Shown: positions 30,269 to 38,591, numbered from the stretch's first letter. The stretch is DNA of 64,000 nucleotides from DASZBX01 sp035943635 (GCA_035943635.1 DASZBX010000080.1:124001-188000); one strand, 5' to 3'. The notes: generated by a model from the letters alone, not told the origin. Numbers and translations: made by a program.

Positions 30269-31348
30269 ATGGCACAGGTCACCAAGCGGCTTCTGGTCAG
30301 CCATTTCCGCGGCGGCCCGACCGACCACGTGGTGCACTACCGCAATGGCAAGATCACCCACGAGGGCGTCGGCCAGGCGTTCTGGTTCCGTCCGCTGAGC
30401 GCGGCGTTCTCCGAGGTGCCCACCGACGACCGCGAGCTGCCGCTGCTGTTCCACGGCCGCACGGTCGAGTTCCAGGACCTGGCCGTGCAGGCCTCCGTCA
30501 CCTACCGGTTCGCCGACCCCGGCAAGTCCGCCCGCCGGCTCGACTTCGCCCTGAACCCGCGCACCGGCAGCTGGCGGGCGGCCCCGCTGGACCAGGTCGC
30601 CACCCTGCTCGGCGAACTGGCCCAGCAGCACGCCCTGGCCCTGCTCGGCACGATGACCCTGTCCGCCGCCCTGGCCGACGGCCCGGTCGCGGTCCGCGCC
30701 CGGGTCTCCGAGGGCCTGTCCGGCGACGAACGGCTGGCCGACACCGGCATCGCGATCGTGGACGTGCGCGTGCTGGGCGTCAAGCCGGAATCGGAGGTCG
30801 AGCGCGCCCTGCGCACCCCCGCCCGCGAGCTGATCCAGCAGGAGGCCGACCGGGCCGGATTCGAACGCCGCGCCCAGGCCGTGAACCAGGAGCGCGCGAT
30901 CGCGGAGAACGAACTGCACAACCGGATCCAGCTGGCCGTCCGCGAGGAGGAACTGCTCACCCAGGAGGGCGCCAACGAGCGCCGCCGGGCCACCGAGGCG
31001 GCCGCCGCGGCCGAGATCGTCGCCGAGGCCGAGGCCCGGCGGCGCGAGCGGCGGGCCGAGTCCGCGTCCCGGGAATCCCAGGTGGCCACCGAGGCCGAGG
31101 CGGCGAGGGTCGGGAAGCTGGGCGAGGCCGAGGCGGCCCGGGTCCGGCAGCTGGGCGCGGCCGAGGCCGAGATCGAGGCCGCGAAGATCGCCGTGTACCA
31201 GGACGTCGACCCGCGCATCGTGCTCGCCTTGGCCGCGCGGGCGCTGGCCGGGCAGCTGCCGCAGATCGGGACGGTCAACCTCAGCCCCGACCTGCTCAGC
31301 ACGGTGCTCGCGCAGCTGACGTCGGGCAGCGGCGGGACGGACCGTTGA
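30269..31348 (+). CDS. SPFH/band-7 domain protein with long coiled coil
   Basis: A 359-aa protein. Residues 10-190 form an SPFH-like domain (VHYRNGKITHEGVGQAFWFR, FQDLAVQASVTYRFADPGKS, RLADTGIAIVDVRVLGVKPE). It has no evident N-terminal membrane helix. Residues about 190-310 are an uninterrupted charged Ala/Glu/Arg coiled coil (ATEAAAAAEIVAEAEARRRE), and a short C-terminal hydrophobic part follows (IVLALAARALAGQLPQI). SPFH proteins form ring or cage assemblies at membranes. Start ATG 30269 has AGGTGGGG upstream. It is coupled by a 4-nt TTGA overlap to an NAD-kinase-like gene, which suggests a joint role. Confidence 0.85.
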   Translation: MAQVTKRLLVSHFRGGPTDHVVHYRNGKITHEGVGQAFWFRPLSAAFSEVPTDDRELPLLFHGRTVEFQDLAVQASVTYRFADPGKSARRLDFALNPRTGSWRAAPLDQVATLLGELAQQHALALLGTMTLSAALADGPVAVRARVSEGLSGDERLADTGIAIVDVRVLGVKPESEVERALRTPARELIQQEADRAGFERRAQAVNQERAIAENELHNRIQLAVREEELLTQEGANERRRATEAAAAAEIVAEAEARRRERRAESASRESQVATEAEAARVGKLGEAEAARVRQLGAAEAEIEAAKIAVYQDVDPRIVLALAARALAGQLPQIGTVNLSPDLLSTVLAQLTSGSGGTDR

Positions 31349-32283
31349 GCCGGCAGTACTACCCGGCGTCCAAATCCGCCCAGTCCAGCGCGACCCGGGT
31401 GGTGGTCGTGCACCGCCTGACCGAACGCCAGGACATCGTCCGGGCCGCGGGCACCTGGGGCCAGGCGAAGTTCAGCGCCAAACTGCGCGGCGCGGACCTG
31501 TCGCTGTCCCAGGTGCAGGACCGGCACGACCAGACCGAGCAGGCCCTGCAGACCGTGTCCGCCGCCATCCCGAGCAGCTGGCGGCGCGGCGCGGTGGAAC
31601 GCGCGGACCTGGACCGTTTCCTGTTCGAACCGGACGACGTGATCGTGATCGTCGGCCCGGACGGCCTGGTCGCCAACACCGCGAAATACCTGACCGGCCA
31701 ACCGGTGATCGGCATCAACCCGGACCCGTCGTCCGTGGCCGGAGTCCTGGTCAAACACCAGGCCGGAGCCTGCGCCGAGCTGCTGGGCCGGGTCGGTGAG
31801 CAGCGGGCCGCGGTCGAGAGCCGCACGATGGTCCGCGCCGCGACCGACGACGGCCTGGAGCTGAACGCGCTGAACGAGGTGTACCTCGGCCACCCCGGCC
31901 ACCAGTCCGCGCGGTACCAGCTGATCACGCCGGACGGCCAGAGCGAGTCCCAGTCCTCCTCCGGCCTGCTCGTCGGCACCGGGACCGGCGCCAGCGGCTG
32001 GCTGCTGTCCGCCGCCCGCGAACGCAACACCCCGCTGCCGCCGTTGACGCCGACCGACCCGGCGTTGAACTGGTACGTCCGCGAAGCCTGGCCCTCCCCC
32101 GGCACCGGCGCCACCCTGACCGCCGGAGTGCTGCCCGACGGCGCCGAACTACGCATCCGGATCGGCGCCGACGGCCTGGTCGCCTTCGGCGACGGCATCG
32201 AGGCCGACCGCCTGAGCCTGACCTGGGGGCAGACCGTCATGTTCCGTGCTTCACCGCGGAAACTCAACCTTGTGCTGGGCTGA
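31345..32283 (+). CDS. NAD kinase/diacylglycerol kinase-fold-like protein
   Basis: A 312-aa protein resembling NAD kinases. The GGDG motif is replaced by VGPDGLVANTAKYLTGQPVI, followed by GINPDPSSVAGVL, then the conserved NEVYLG and a glycine loop SSGLLVGTGTGASGWL in place of the TPTGSTAY motif. With the first Gly of GGDG replaced by Pro, kinase activity is uncertain; the protein may bind NAD instead. It begins at a TTG that overlaps the SPFH stop (TTGA) with GGGACGGA upstream, so its translation depends on the SPFH gene. It lies immediately before the tRNA-Pro integration site. Confidence 0.72.
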   Translation: MSRQYYPASKSAQSSATRVVVVHRLTERQDIVRAAGTWGQAKFSAKLRGADLSLSQVQDRHDQTEQALQTVSAAIPSSWRRGAVERADLDRFLFEPDDVIVIVGPDGLVANTAKYLTGQPVIGINPDPSSVAGVLVKHQAGACAELLGRVGEQRAAVESRTMVRAATDDGLELNALNEVYLGHPGHQSARYQLITPDGQSESQSSSGLLVGTGTGASGWLLSAARERNTPLPPLTPTDPALNWYVREAWPSPGTGATLTAGVLPDGAELRIRIGADGLVAFGDGIEADRLSLTWGQTVMFRASPRKLNLVLG

Positions 32284-32431
32284 GTCGGCGGACAAGTCGG
32301 CGTACTCCCGGCGCCCTAAATGGTGAGAACCGCGCCGCAGATACGGTATGGTTCTACCTGGCCCACTACGCGGAACAGCGCGCGGACACCCGCCTCTGCC
32401 TCGCCGGTGGACCACGTCGATTCGTCGGCAT

Positions 32432-32505
32432 CGGGCTGTAGCGCAGCTTGGTAGCGCACCTGACTGGGGGTCAGGGGGTCGCAGGTTCAAATCCTGTCAG
32501 CCCGA
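32432..32505 (+). tRNA. tRNA-Pro (anticodon GGG)
   Basis: A complete cloverleaf can be drawn: acceptor stem CGGGCTG/CAGCCCG, D stem GCGC/GCGC, anticodon stem CCTGA/TCAGG around loop CTGGGGG (anticodon GGG, reading CCC and CCU Pro codons), T stem GCAGG/CCTGT with TTCAAAT loop and discriminator A. CCA is not encoded. The 3' half is repeated at 38124, showing that this gene is the target of an integrative element. Confidence 0.95.
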
Positions 32506-32512
32506 CAGGGAA
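32468..32512. repeat. attL: 45-bp direct repeat within the 3' half of tRNA-Pro
   Basis: This is identical over 45 bp to 38124-38168 and restores the tRNA 3' end. Weaker similarity continues for some 60 bp past it, through the terminator hairpin, in both copies. It marks the left end of the integrated element. Confidence 0.9.
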
Positions 32513-32517
32513 TTCAC

Positions 32518-32553
32518 GGCCGGTCAGCCTGGGTAGTGCCAGGCCAACCGGCC
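32518..32553 (+). terminator. Terminator hairpin of tRNA-Pro
   Basis: GGCCGGT pairs with ACCGGCC and an inner CCTGG with CCAGG, followed by TTCGTGTTT. A degraded copy of the same hairpin stands after attR near 38173-38208, so it was carried along with the attachment site. Confidence 0.7.
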
Positions 32554-32571
32554 TTCGTGTTTATGCAGCTG

Positions 32572-33299
32572 TTACGAACCTCCCGCCTCTTCATCATCTC
32601 GTTGGGGACCATCCGGGGACCAATCGGGGTTCAGGTAGTCATTCAGGGCAGTGCCAGCGTCCTGAATGCTGCGCCGATCCGGATGCAGATAGTGCTGGGT
32701 GGTGGTGAGCGATCCGTGTCCGGCGATGCGCTGGAGAACGTGGACCGGCACACCAGCGTCGGCCATCCACGTCAGCCCGGTGTGCCGCAGGTCGTGCCGG
32801 CGCAGGTGCTCGTAGCCGAGCCGGGCAACGACCGTGCTCCAGTCGGTGGCGTCGCGCAGCACGGCAGTCGAGATGCGACCGCCGCGGGGGCCGGTGAAGA
32901 GCCGGGCCATTGGGTCGGGGCCGGCCAGCGCGATGCGCCGCAGCACCATCGGCCGGATTTCGGCCATGATCGGCACCTTGCGGGCCCGTTTGCTCTTCGG
33001 GTCCTTGTCCAGAGGCCACCCGGGCTCGGCGTAGTCTGGCGGACCAGGTTCCAGATCCAATGTTTGGTGTCGATGTCCTTCACGCGTACGCCGGACACCT
33101 CGCCGATTCGGGCAGCGGTGCAGGCGGCGAAGATGACCACCTCACCCCATCCTCGATAGGTCACCAAGTCCTTCGTCCGGGCATCCGCGGAGGCCGTAAC
33201 CAGCGCGTCAGCCAACTCTCGTAGAGCCGCATAGTCCGGAAGGGCCAACAGGCGAGGATCGTCAAGCTCGGCTTCAGCTTTCTTATACTCCTTCTGGGT
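32572..33299 (-). pseudogene. int: Tyrosine recombinase/integrase, frameshifted and 5'-truncated
   Basis: The catalytic half of a tyrosine integrase is spread over two frames. The upstream part (PDYAALRELADALVTASADA, AACTAARIGEVSGVRVKDID) carries the first catalytic Arg. After a frame change near 33040-33060, it continues with VPIMAEIRPMVLRRIALAG, RHDLRHTGLTWMADAGVPVH (HxxR) and AGHGSLTTTQHYLH (His and nucleophile Tyr). The N-terminal DNA-binding domain is missing: at about 33297 the sequence switches to the TPR fragment on the other strand. All catalytic residues survive, but no intact reading frame joins them. Its 3' end faces attL, as usual for tRNA-site elements. Confidence 0.82.
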
Positions 33300-33785
33300 G
33301 ACCTGGCGACCGGGCAGGACGCCGAGGACGCGCTGATCGCATTAGCCAGACTGAGCCTGGTCACCCGCTACCCCGGTGACGGGCAACGCTCGGTGCGGAT
33401 CCACGGGGTCCTCCAACGCACCGTGCGCGAAAGCCTGGATCCCGACCGCCACGCGCGAGCGGCCGAAGCCTGCGCCGACGCCGTGCTGGACGCATGGCCC
33501 GACGTCGAACGCGACAATGCGCTGTGCCAGGTGTTGCGCGCGAACACCTCCGCCCTGGCCGAGAACGGTGGACCGGCATTGTGGGAGCCGGACGGCCACC
33601 CGGTTCTGTTCCGCGCCGGCAGGAGCCTGGGTGAGTCGGGGCTGGTGCGCGACGCGGTGGCGTACTGGACCAACCTGTACCACACCGCCCAAGACCGCCT
33701 AGGCCCGGACCACCCCCACACCCTGACCACCCGCAGCAACCTCGCCTACTGGCTTAGCCGCGCGGGAGAAGCAGCTTCCGAATGA
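33300..33785 (+). pseudogene. NB-ARC/TPR (STAND-type) protein, internal fragment
   Basis: An open frame without its own start reads like the region between the NB-ARC/winged-helix part and the first TPRs of actinobacterial FxSxx-COOH/STAND proteins: DALIALARLSLVTRYPGDGQ, VRIHGVLQRTVRESLDPDRH, DAVLDAWPDVERDNALCQVL, LWEPDGHPVLFRAGRSLGES and GPDHPHTLTTRSNLAYWLSR. It stops at 33785, well before a complete TPR array. The left border coincides with the truncated integrase, so both genes were cut at one recombination point. Confidence 0.68.
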
Positions 33786-34334
33786 CGACGGGAAACTTAG
33801 GAAGCACGACGAACGTCAGACGTCACCACAACGCTCGAAAGCCAGGGCTTATCTCCGGGCCCGCAGCCACCGTGGCTCACGTAAAGATCGTAGATCCTAG
33901 TGCCCTTCCGCCTAGGAGGCGGACGCTCACTCCCGAACCATAGATCAAGACGGTGCGAATCTTTGCAACCCCGGCGATGGATCTGCAAACACCTCCGAAA
34001 CCATCCTGAACAGTGAATTCTTGCGAGCGGCAAAGTTTCGGTCGCGTATTGGTCGCTGGCGCCCTCCTCCCGTTGCTCTTCGAAGGAGCAACGGCCCTTG
34101 TGTAGCGCGGCCGGGACTCGACAAGCTCTTGCGCCGATGTTGGATCCGGGAGGTCAGGGGCGGTTCCTGCCCATTGTGGCGGCGTGTATGAACCATCGGC
34201 GCCCACACTCGCGTATCCCGTAGGTCGTCATCAGGGCTCTCGTTGCGTTTGTAAGGGTCTACAGCGCGTTGACCGCGCTCCGGCGGCCTCGGGTGGGATC
34301 GATGAGTGCAGTCCGACACCGCCGGTCAGTCGCT
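33786..34334. other. Non-coding or decayed stretch inside the element
   Basis: About 550 bp of lower GC with only short frames on either strand, none with recognisable sequence or consistent G/C third positions. I see no gene here. It may be decayed DNA of the element. Confidence 0.45.
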
Positions 34335-34949
34335 TTAGTCCAGCCCGAGCACGTGCTCCGCGGTGGTCCAGTCCGCGGCGATGGCCTGCTGCGCTGCGGC
34401 CAGTGGGACTTTGCCCGAGCACACGGCATCGTGCAGGGCGTTTTCCACCTTGTCCTTCGGGTTGGGCACCGTGCCGACCTCCGGCCACAGGTTCGCCACG
34501 TCGTTCGAACCGCCGATTTCCAGCGACACCAAGTGATCCAGTTCCGAGGTCGTCCCCGTCGGTATGCCGTAGTCCGCGTACAGGGTCTTCTTCGCCTTGT
34601 CGGTCTGGCTGACGGAGGGACGCACCGTGTCGGTGTAGCCGCTGCGGCATATCGTGGTCGCGATGTTCGCCTGGGTCACCGACGGATCGTAGGACCCAGG
34701 GGTACAGGCCGGGTCAGGCCTGGGGCCGGGCAGCGTGTGGCAGGTGCCGACGGTCGTCGAGTACGTGACCTGCTTCGGGTCGTGCACCGCAAGCAGAGCG
34801 CCGGAACGCCCCTGCGCCGACGAGCCCGCGGACGACGGCGCGGCGGGCGACGACCCGGAGCCAGACGGTGCTCCCAGCCCCGACGTACAACCCGCCAGAA
34901 CGAATAGTGACAACGCCACGACGCCTGCGCGGACCGCGAGATTCCTCAT
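34335..34949 (-). CDS. Secreted lipoprotein with HNH-like nuclease motif
   Basis: A protein of about 204 aa beginning MRNLAVRAGVVALSLFVLAG followed by Cys, a lipoprotein signal peptide with lipobox LAGC. A Ser/Gly/Pro linker follows. The C-terminal 120 residues contain SELDHLVSLEIGGSNDVANL, which looks like the DH...N core of an HNH/His-Me finger nuclease, with a conserved tail KDKVENALHDAVCSGKVPLA. Several Cys residues (CHTLPGPRPDPAC, TICRSGY, AVCSG) suggest disulfides outside the cell. It could be an extracellular nuclease or a toxin-like cargo of the element; activity is inferred from the motif only. ATG 34949 is chosen because the signal peptide starts there. Confidence 0.65.
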   Translation of the reverse strand: MRNLAVRAGVVALSLFVLAGCTSGLGAPSGSGSSPAAPSSAGSSAQGRSGALLAVHDPKQVTYSTTVGTCHTLPGPRPDPACTPGSYDPSVTQANIATTICRSGYTDTVRPSVSQTDKAKKTLYADYGIPTGTTSELDHLVSLEIGGSNDVANLWPEVGTVPNPKDKVENALHDAVCSGKVPLAAAQQAIAADWTTAEHVLGLD

Positions 34950-35951
34950 GCCCGCCACTGTGTCAGACCACGCCACTCCTGTCAGCAGCAGAGAGACGGG
35001 GCAGGGACCAAGGGGTTCCTGAAGCCGGCGGCTGCGATCTTGGCCGCAGGGCGCTTGGCTTCGTCACGCACGCTTGCATTCGAGTGACCTGAACAGCGGA
35101 AATGCATTGCGAGGCCACGCCATGGGATCCGGGCTTTCCCTATGTGGCCCCGTTTCTCGGACTTGGAGAGTGGATCCGCTGCTCAAGACACTAGTAGCTA
35201 TGGAGGGGAGGTCCACACCCCCTCAGCCACATGGTGACTGGAAATCCTCGCTAAGCCGCGGGTTGCCAATGACCGCGGCCTGAAAAGTACGTGATTGGTC
35301 GAAACCTCCCTTCGAACCACCAAGGCGCACTCCCTTCGGTCGTGCGCGGGCCGGCGCCGCCCGAGCCGTCGCCTCCTGTCTCCGCCCCGCCTCCGTCTCG
35401 GCCCACACCGGCCCCACACGAGCGCAGGATCGGCGCAGCTGCCCGCGAGGTCACTGCCGCCCTCGCGGAACTGCAGGCCACGATCCCCGCCGACGCCATC
35501 AAGGTCACCACCATCGGACAACTCGCCGCCATCGCCGGGCACGACCTGACGAAATAGAAGGAGCCAACGCCGAGCACTTATTTATCGGCAGCTCCCTGGG
35601 GCCGCCGGACCGAGCGATCCCGTCCGCCTTGCCCGCCTTCTTCGGCTTCGTATTCACCCCCGAGACCCTGGATGTCGGACAGTACCAACCGAGGCTTCCT
35701 ATCGCCAACGGCCCGAACCTCGATGTCGCCCTCTCCGATGTGGACTCAGGGTGCTGAGCGACAACTGAAACAGGGCCATGACAGAGACTCAATTCTCTGA
35801 TACTTTGCCGAGAGGTGGTGCGGGAGCAGGCCGGAGGAAGCAGGCGTGGCCTGCGACGAGGTAACGCGCATCTGCCGCGCCGCGCCCTCCCGCGCCCGTC
35901 TCCACCCCGTGATGTCCGTCCTGGCAAGCCATCCCTTGAGAGGCCCCGCCC
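34950..35951. other. Low-GC intergenic stretch with coding-like remnants
   Basis: No complete gene is visible in this 1-kb gap. The first 340 bp show nothing recognisable. Two coding-like fragments follow (35291-35557 and 35560-35757, described separately). The last 190 bp should contain the promoter of the secreted protease gene; GGAGGAAG at 35831-35838 is too far upstream to be its ribosome site. Confidence 0.4.
35291..35757 (+). pseudogene. Two adjacent coding-like fragments, family unknown
   Basis: From about 35350 to 35557 one frame has strong G/C third positions and reads RRIGAAAREVTAALAELQAT then IKVTTIGQLAAIAGHDLTK before a stop. Directly after it a different frame (35560-35757) reads LFIGSSLGPPDRAIPSALPA, FFGFVFTPETLDVGQYQPRL and PIANGPNLDVALSDVDSGC to a stop, without a start codon. 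The fragments may be parts of one or two genes broken by small indels. I do not recognise either family. Confidence 0.35.
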
Positions 35952-37772
35952 ATGGGTTCGACCCGTGCACCACGTCGCCGATCGCGTACGTCATCGCTCG
36001 CTCTCGTGTCGCTCTTCCTGGCCACCGGCGCGGCGTTTACTGCCAGCGTCCTCACGGCGGGCGCGGCCTCCGCCACGACCGCTGCTCCGGGGACCTCGGC
36101 GGCGGATCCGTACTCCCCCGCCTACCAGCACTCCTACCGGCACGGCGTCCTACCGACGATACAGCAGAACGCGAAGATGAAGACGTGGGCGGCCACGCAG
36201 GCCACACCCCAGGTCACCGGCCCCGAGACGCTCTCCTACGGCGGCGGTATCGACGGCATCGGGGTCATGGACGGCCACGCGAAAGTCTACCTCGTGTTCG
36301 ACGGAACCCAGTGGGGCACGCAGAGCACCGACGGCAACGGGAACCTGACCTTCTCCGGAGATCCTTACGGCGGTGCGCCGGTGGCCCAGCAGATGTTCAA
36401 GGGCATCGGCACCGGCAACGAGCTGTGGTCGGCCGACCTGACCCAGTGGTGCGACGGTCCGAACGTGTCCGTCGGGGCGACCAGCTGCCCGGCCAACGCC
36501 AGCTTCGTCCCCTACCAGAGCGGCGGCGTGCTCGCCGGGGTCTGGTACGACAACTCCGGACCGTCCCCCGCGGCCGCCAGCGGCCACCAACTCGGCCAGG
36601 AGGCGGTCAACGCTGCGGGCCACTTCGGCAACACCACCGCCGCCGCCAACCGTGACGCCTACTACGTCATCCTGTCGCCGCACAACACCAACCCGGACGA
36701 CTACCAGGGCCAGTACTGCGCCTGGCACGACTACAACGGCGACAGCACTTTGACCGGGGGGCCCGTCACCTCCCCGTACGGCGACATCGCCTTCAGCAAC
36801 CAGCCGTACAACATGGACTCGGGCGCCGGCTGCGGCGTCGGGTTCGTCAACTCCCCCGGAACCCTCGACGGCTACACCATCACCATGGGCCACGAGTGGC
36901 ACGAGACGATGTCGGACCAGAACCCGGCTGGCGGCTGGACCAACAACACCGGCAGCGCCTACGACGGCGAGGAGAACTCCGACGAGTGCGCCTGGATCAG
37001 CCCCGGTTCCGCGGGCGGCGCCGCCGACGTCACGATGGGCAACGGCACCTACGCCGAGCAGGCCAGCTGGTCCAACGACACCAACGCCTGCTCCATCTCC
37101 CATCCGATCGTCGGAGGTCAGCCCAGTAGTGGCGCCGTGCGCGCGATCCACGGCCCTAACGGCGACCTGTGGGCTGGGCCGTCCGGCGGCACCGATCTGG
37201 GCCAAGCCATGAAGGCCGGCACCAGCCCGTCGATCGCGACGCTGTCCACCGGCGGCAAGGAGATCGCCTACCAGGGCGGCAACGGGGATTTGTGGGTGAC
37301 CACCATCTCAGGCACCCCAATCGACTCACACCTCGGGATGATGAACGGAACCAGCCCGGCCATCGCCGCGGCGGCAAGCGGCGGATTCAACGTCGCCTTC
37401 CAGGCCAACACCGGCTACCTGTGGGACTACACCTCCGCCACCGGCCGAGGCACCAGCCTGAACCAGCCAATGGTCACCACCTCCAGCCCGTCCATCACAG
37501 CACCGGTCGGCACGACAGGCGGCTACGAGATCGCCTACCAAGGCAGCAACGTAGACCTCTGGGTGACCACCATCTCAGGCACCCCAATCGACTCACACCT
37601 CGGGATGATGAACGGAACCAGCCCGGCCATCGCCGCAGCGCCCGGCAGTGGATTCAACGTCGCCTTCCAGGCCAACACCGGCTACCTGTGGGACTACACC
37701 TCCACCACCGGCCGAGGCACCAGCCTGAACCAGGCCATGACAAGCGGCACCAGCCCCGGCCTCGCCCAATAG
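35952..37772 (+). CDS. Secreted metalloprotease-like protein with C-terminal propeller-like repeats
   Basis: A 606-aa exported protein. A Sec/Tat-like signal peptide with an Arg-rich start (GSTRAPRRRSRTSSLALVSL) ends near AGAASA at about residue 41. The middle contains GHEWHETMSDQNP, an HExxH-like zinc site (HEWHE), after a region with paired Cys, suggesting a peptidase. From residue about 400 there are repeats of about 44 residues of the type GGNGDLWVTTISGTPI and GFNVAFQANTGYLWDYTSAT, like tectonin or propeller blades. Two 207-bp blocks (37260-37466 and 37527-37733) are almost identical, showing a recent duplication. It is the largest cargo gene of the integrated element and is probably released outside the cell. 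Confidence 0.72.
   Translation: MGSTRAPRRRSRTSSLALVSLFLATGAAFTASVLTAGAASATTAAPGTSAADPYSPAYQHSYRHGVLPTIQQNAKMKTWAATQATPQVTGPETLSYGGGIDGIGVMDGHAKVYLVFDGTQWGTQSTDGNGNLTFSGDPYGGAPVAQQMFKGIGTGNELWSADLTQWCDGPNVSVGATSCPANASFVPYQSGGVLAGVWYDNSGPSPAAASGHQLGQEAVNAAGHFGNTTAAANRDAYYVILSPHNTNPDDYQGQYCAWHDYNGDSTLTGGPVTSPYGDIAFSNQPYNMDSGAGCGVGFVNSPGTLDGYTITMGHEWHETMSDQNPAGGWTNNTGSAYDGEENSDECAWISPGSAGGAADVTMGNGTYAEQASWSNDTNACSISHPIVGGQPSSGAVRAIHGPNGDLWAGPSGGTDLGQAMKAGTSPSIATLSTGGKEIAYQGGNGDLWVTTISGTPIDSHLGMMNGTSPAIAAAASGGFNVAFQANTGYLWDYTSATGRGTSLNQPMVTTSSPSITAPVGTTGGYEIAYQGSNVDLWVTTISGTPIDSHLGMMNGTSPAIAAAPGSGFNVAFQANTGYLWDYTSTTGRGTSLNQAMTSGTSPGLAQ
37260..37733 (+). repeat. 207-bp near-identical repeats at 267-bp spacing inside the secreted protease gene
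   Basis: Blocks 37260-37466 and 37527-37733 match almost base for base, including third positions. Most differences lie at the start and around 37374-37385 and 37641-37652. The 267-bp period equals 89 codons, so the frame is kept and one two-blade unit has been duplicated. Confidence 0.88.
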
Positions 37773-37861
37773 CAACTGCAAACAATGTACGCCCGGGCAG
37801 CCTCGACACGATCGTGTGGCGGATGCCCGGGCGACTTTGCCTCGGCGGATTGCAAGGTCAG

Positions 37862-38041
37862 TCAGTTGTCCTCGCCTGCGACGAAAAGCATGCTCTTGGG
37901 ATTGCCGAAGCCTGACCCGGCGCGGCGACGGCCGGTACTCAGATCCACGGTGGCGAGGTTGTCCGGGACGCGCATGCGATTTACCCTGGGGATCCTGGGA
38001 CCATCTTGGGACCACCCGTCCTGCACGGTTCTTCACTACCT
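37862..38041 (-). pseudogene. Short coding-like remnant near attR
   Basis: A short frame on the minus strand reads DGWSQDGPRIPRVNRMRVPD then NLATVDLSTGRRRAGSGFGN and PKSMLFVAGEDN to a stop. The WSQDGP part resembles the C-terminal end of the integrase near attL (DWSPDGPQ), and the underlying GGGACCA repeats are shared. It may be the end of another integrase copy read into flanking sequence, or the end of an unknown gene. Confidence 0.3.
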
Positions 38042-38123
38042 GCGCACCTGAGAACGCAGGGAAGCTGCATACGCTCGCGCATAGCGCGCGTGACGTGCAT
38101 GTTATGTTAACCTCTGCATTTGT

Positions 38124-38168
38124 GGGTCAGGGGGTCGCAGGTTCAAATCCTGTCAGCCCGACAGGGAA
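38124..38168. repeat. attR: 45-bp direct repeat of the tRNA-Pro 3' half
   Basis: Identical to 32468-32512. The bases before it do not complete a tRNA (no acceptor 5' strand, D arm or anticodon), so this is an attachment-site copy rather than a second tRNA gene. Confidence 0.9.
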
Positions 38169-38243
38169 AATATGGCCGTTCAGCCTGGGCAGTGCCAGGC
38201 CAACCGGCTTTCTTGCTTATTCGGCCATTGCGGTGGGTGCTGC

Positions 38244-38555
38244 CTAGATCCTCATGTCCACGTCAAGCGCCGGGCCCGACTTCGAGCCGATGAAGTTGAC
38301 GTCCCATCGGGTGCACATCGTCGGTGAGTCGACGGTGCAGTTCGGCGGCACATCGAGGTTGTAGACGCGCAGCTCATACACGCCGCTCGACGCCTGGAAC
38401 GCGGTCAGGAAGGTGCCGTCGTTCGGTCCGCCGTACTGCGCCGCGACCGCGGGGCTGCCGTTGGCCGCCGACGGTAATCCGGTGACCGTCGACAGCTCGG
38501 GGACCATCACCGACATCCCGGTGGCGATGGAGCCGGGCACCAGCCCGTCCATCAC
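38244..38555 (-). pseudogene. Fragment of a probable secreted protein, unknown family
   Basis: A 103-codon open frame reads MVPELSTVTGLPSAANGSPA, FLTAFQASSGVYELRVYNLD and a CTVDSPTMCTRWDVNFIGSK tail with two Cys. The beta-rich composition and paired Cys suggest an exported protein, but there is no signal peptide and a stop lies just upstream, so it is likely a 3' remnant. It sits between attR and the Macro gene. Confidence 0.4.
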
Positions 38556-38591
38556 CTCGGTACATCACTGACAGGGCGCGTCTGAAATCTC

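Larger units (their letters stand above)
32468..38168. mobile_element. Decayed integrative element in tRNA-Pro
   Basis: This 5.7-kb segment is bounded by 45-bp direct repeats of the tRNA-Pro 3' end. Next to attL it carries a tyrosine integrase in the usual outward-facing position. Inside lie a TPR/NB-ARC fragment, a lipoprotein with an HNH-like motif, remnants of coding sequence and a secreted metalloprotease-like gene. No replication or transfer genes are present. Base composition in the middle (33.8-35.9 kb) is lower in GC than the rest of the window. The integrase is frameshifted and truncated, so the element looks immobile. Confidence 0.85.

Noticed and set aside
33945..34319. Small genes on the minus strand in the integrated element
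   Set aside because: Overlapping short frames with random composition and no ribosome site; no support for coding.
38124..38197. Second tRNA-Pro gene
   Set aside because: Only the 3' half is present; the acceptor 5' strand, D arm and anticodon are missing, so it is attR.
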